Of a stretch of DNA of 5,341 nt, positions 4,745-5,341 are shown one piece after another. Source of the stretch: JARDZI01 sp041639705 (GTDB taxonomy: Bacteria > Bacillota > Clostridia > Clostridiales > Caloramatoraceae). The stretch spans positions 1-5,341 of the forward strand of contig JBEQBT010000237.1 in NCBI GenBank assembly GCA_041639705.1, written 5' to 3'. Within the stretch, counting starts at the first letter, position 1; every line of letters starts with the position of its first letter. Both the position numbers and the translations under genes were made by a program. A model generated the notes under the pieces. It saw nothing but the letters and a program-made list of their open reading frames with translations. It ran no database searches and was not told where the DNA came from.

Positions 4745-5335
4745 TTATGCTCCAAGTATGGCTTGGTCAAATGCAAACAATACCTCGTTTATCTCATATA
4801 TGTTGTAATTGCCCTTCTTGATGAAGTACTCGATAATAACATCGAATTTGCTGCTGTGGGAAAGGGTATAGCCTGCCTTGTCCAGCAGATCCAGGGTTTG
4901 ATCCAGGTTAAGCATCAAGGCAATTGCAAAAGCTATGGCTGTATTTTTGCTGGGATTATAGCCCTTGTTCCTTCGTATTTTAGAAAAAAGCTTGCGGTCA
5001 ACATTTGCCCTTTTGTAGGCCTCCACATCCGTCATTCCCTTTTCATCAATTAGCCTTAAAAGCATTTGTGAAAAGGATTCATCAAGATGGCTTATGATAT
5101 CCTCCATGCTGGGCCTTTCCATATATTCAATTTCAGAGGCAGCCGGAATATTGTAAGAGCAGGATTTCTGCATTTCCCAGGTTCCTTGTAATTCATAGTT
5201 TTCCAGCCCTCTTCGCTTTTCATTAATGCTGTGCTCTTCAACATAGTTGTCATCAATATATTTTTCAATTGAAGAAAAAAGCTTTTCACTTAAAACAAAG
5301 GCTTTCTTATCATATACAACCAAATAAACCCTCAT
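4745..5335 (-). CDS. Xre-like helix-turn-helix protein, partner of vWA gene
   Basis: This 196-residue protein has no signal peptide or membrane helix. Residues 1-36 (RVYLVVYDKKAFVLSEKLF, then EKYIDDNYVEEH) form a small N-terminal unit, and a variable linker follows to about 75. Residues 86-158 look like a five-helix Cro/C1-type fold: FSQMLLRLIDEKG, TDVEAYKRANV, DRKLFSKIRRNKG (probable recognition helix), PSKNTAIAFAIALML, and QTLDLLDKAGY. The end (SHSSKFDVIIEYFIKKGNYNIYEINEVLF) is a conserved C-terminal block. I recall the same HTH plus C-terminal block in Firmicutes proteins, some fused to macro (ADP-ribose-binding) domains and some beside vWA genes. No characterised role is known to me. The frame stays open to the window edge (CAT GAG before the ATG at 5335) and only six bases lie upstream, so the start is not certain and the protein could be longer. 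Confidence 0.72.
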   Translation of the reverse strand: MRVYLVVYDKKAFVLSEKLFSSIEKYIDDNYVEEHSINEKRRGLENYELQGTWEMQKSCSYNIPAASEIEYMERPSMEDIISHLDESFSQMLLRLIDEKGMTDVEAYKRANVDRKLFSKIRRNKGYNPSKNTAIAFAIALMLNLDQTLDLLDKAGYTLSHSSKFDVIIEYFIKKGNYNIYEINEVLFAFDQAILGA

Positions 5336-5341
5336 CTCATG

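Noticed and set aside
4763..5053. Plus-strand ORF of 96 codons opposite the HTH gene
   Set aside because: The minus-strand frame has a coherent HTH fold and conserved blocks. The opposing frame has no ribosome-binding site or family features.
5092..5289. Second minus-strand ORF of 65 codons overlapping the HTH gene
   Set aside because: It lies entirely within the HTH gene in another frame and shows no protein-like pattern.
1..5341. CRISPR array, tRNA, rRNA, transposase gene or known riboswitch
   Set aside because: I looked on both strands and saw no regularly spaced repeats, cloverleaf, conserved rRNA stretch, transposase motif or recognisable aptamer.

Overview
The window reads as a low-GC Gram-positive chromosome, most likely from a spore-forming Clostridia lineage. 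The DNA is AT-rich, ribosome-binding sites are purine-rich and lie 7-11 bases before starts, and the protein families (Sigma_reg-type anti-sigma factor, YkuD L,D-transpeptidase with PG_binding_4-like domains, Clostridia-type HTH protein) are typical of Firmicutes. Species cannot be assigned from the sequence alone.

Layout. The left edge (1-111, + strand) holds the last 36 codons of an ABC-2/NatB-like permease. Everything else that looks coding is on the minus strand and converges on it. In order of transcription, from right to left, these are: a 196-residue protein with an Xre-like helix-turn-helix core (4745-5335); a 211-residue von Willebrand A protein with an intact metal site (4031-4666); a membrane-anchored L,D-transpeptidase (2483-3877); an ECF sigma factor (1777-2271) whose stop overlaps the start of its probable membrane anti-sigma factor (581-1780) by ATGA; and a 52-codon ORF with a signal peptide (164-322).

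How the genes may work together. The sigma/anti-sigma pair is a classic envelope-stress switch: the anti-sigma factor has a cytoplasmic N-terminus, one membrane helix and a large external part. The L,D-transpeptidase upstream makes beta-lactam-insensitive peptidoglycan cross-links and is a plausible neighbour, but no matching ECF promoter was found in front of it. The HTH and vWA genes form a second pair, separated by 78 bases that carry two inverted repeats.

Non-coding structure. The most distinctive signal is a perfect palindrome present twice, at 438-495 (23-bp arms) and 3979-4025 (17-bp arms). The copies have the same orientation, and both lie 3' of minus-strand genes, the second only five bases after the vWA stop. 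The vWA gene is also preceded by an 11-bp perfect inverted repeat that would bury part of its ribosome-binding site. A degenerate REP-like sequence lies at 120-192 and supplies the C-terminal codons of the small secreted ORF. No rRNA, tRNA, CRISPR array, transposase or clear intrinsic terminator was seen.
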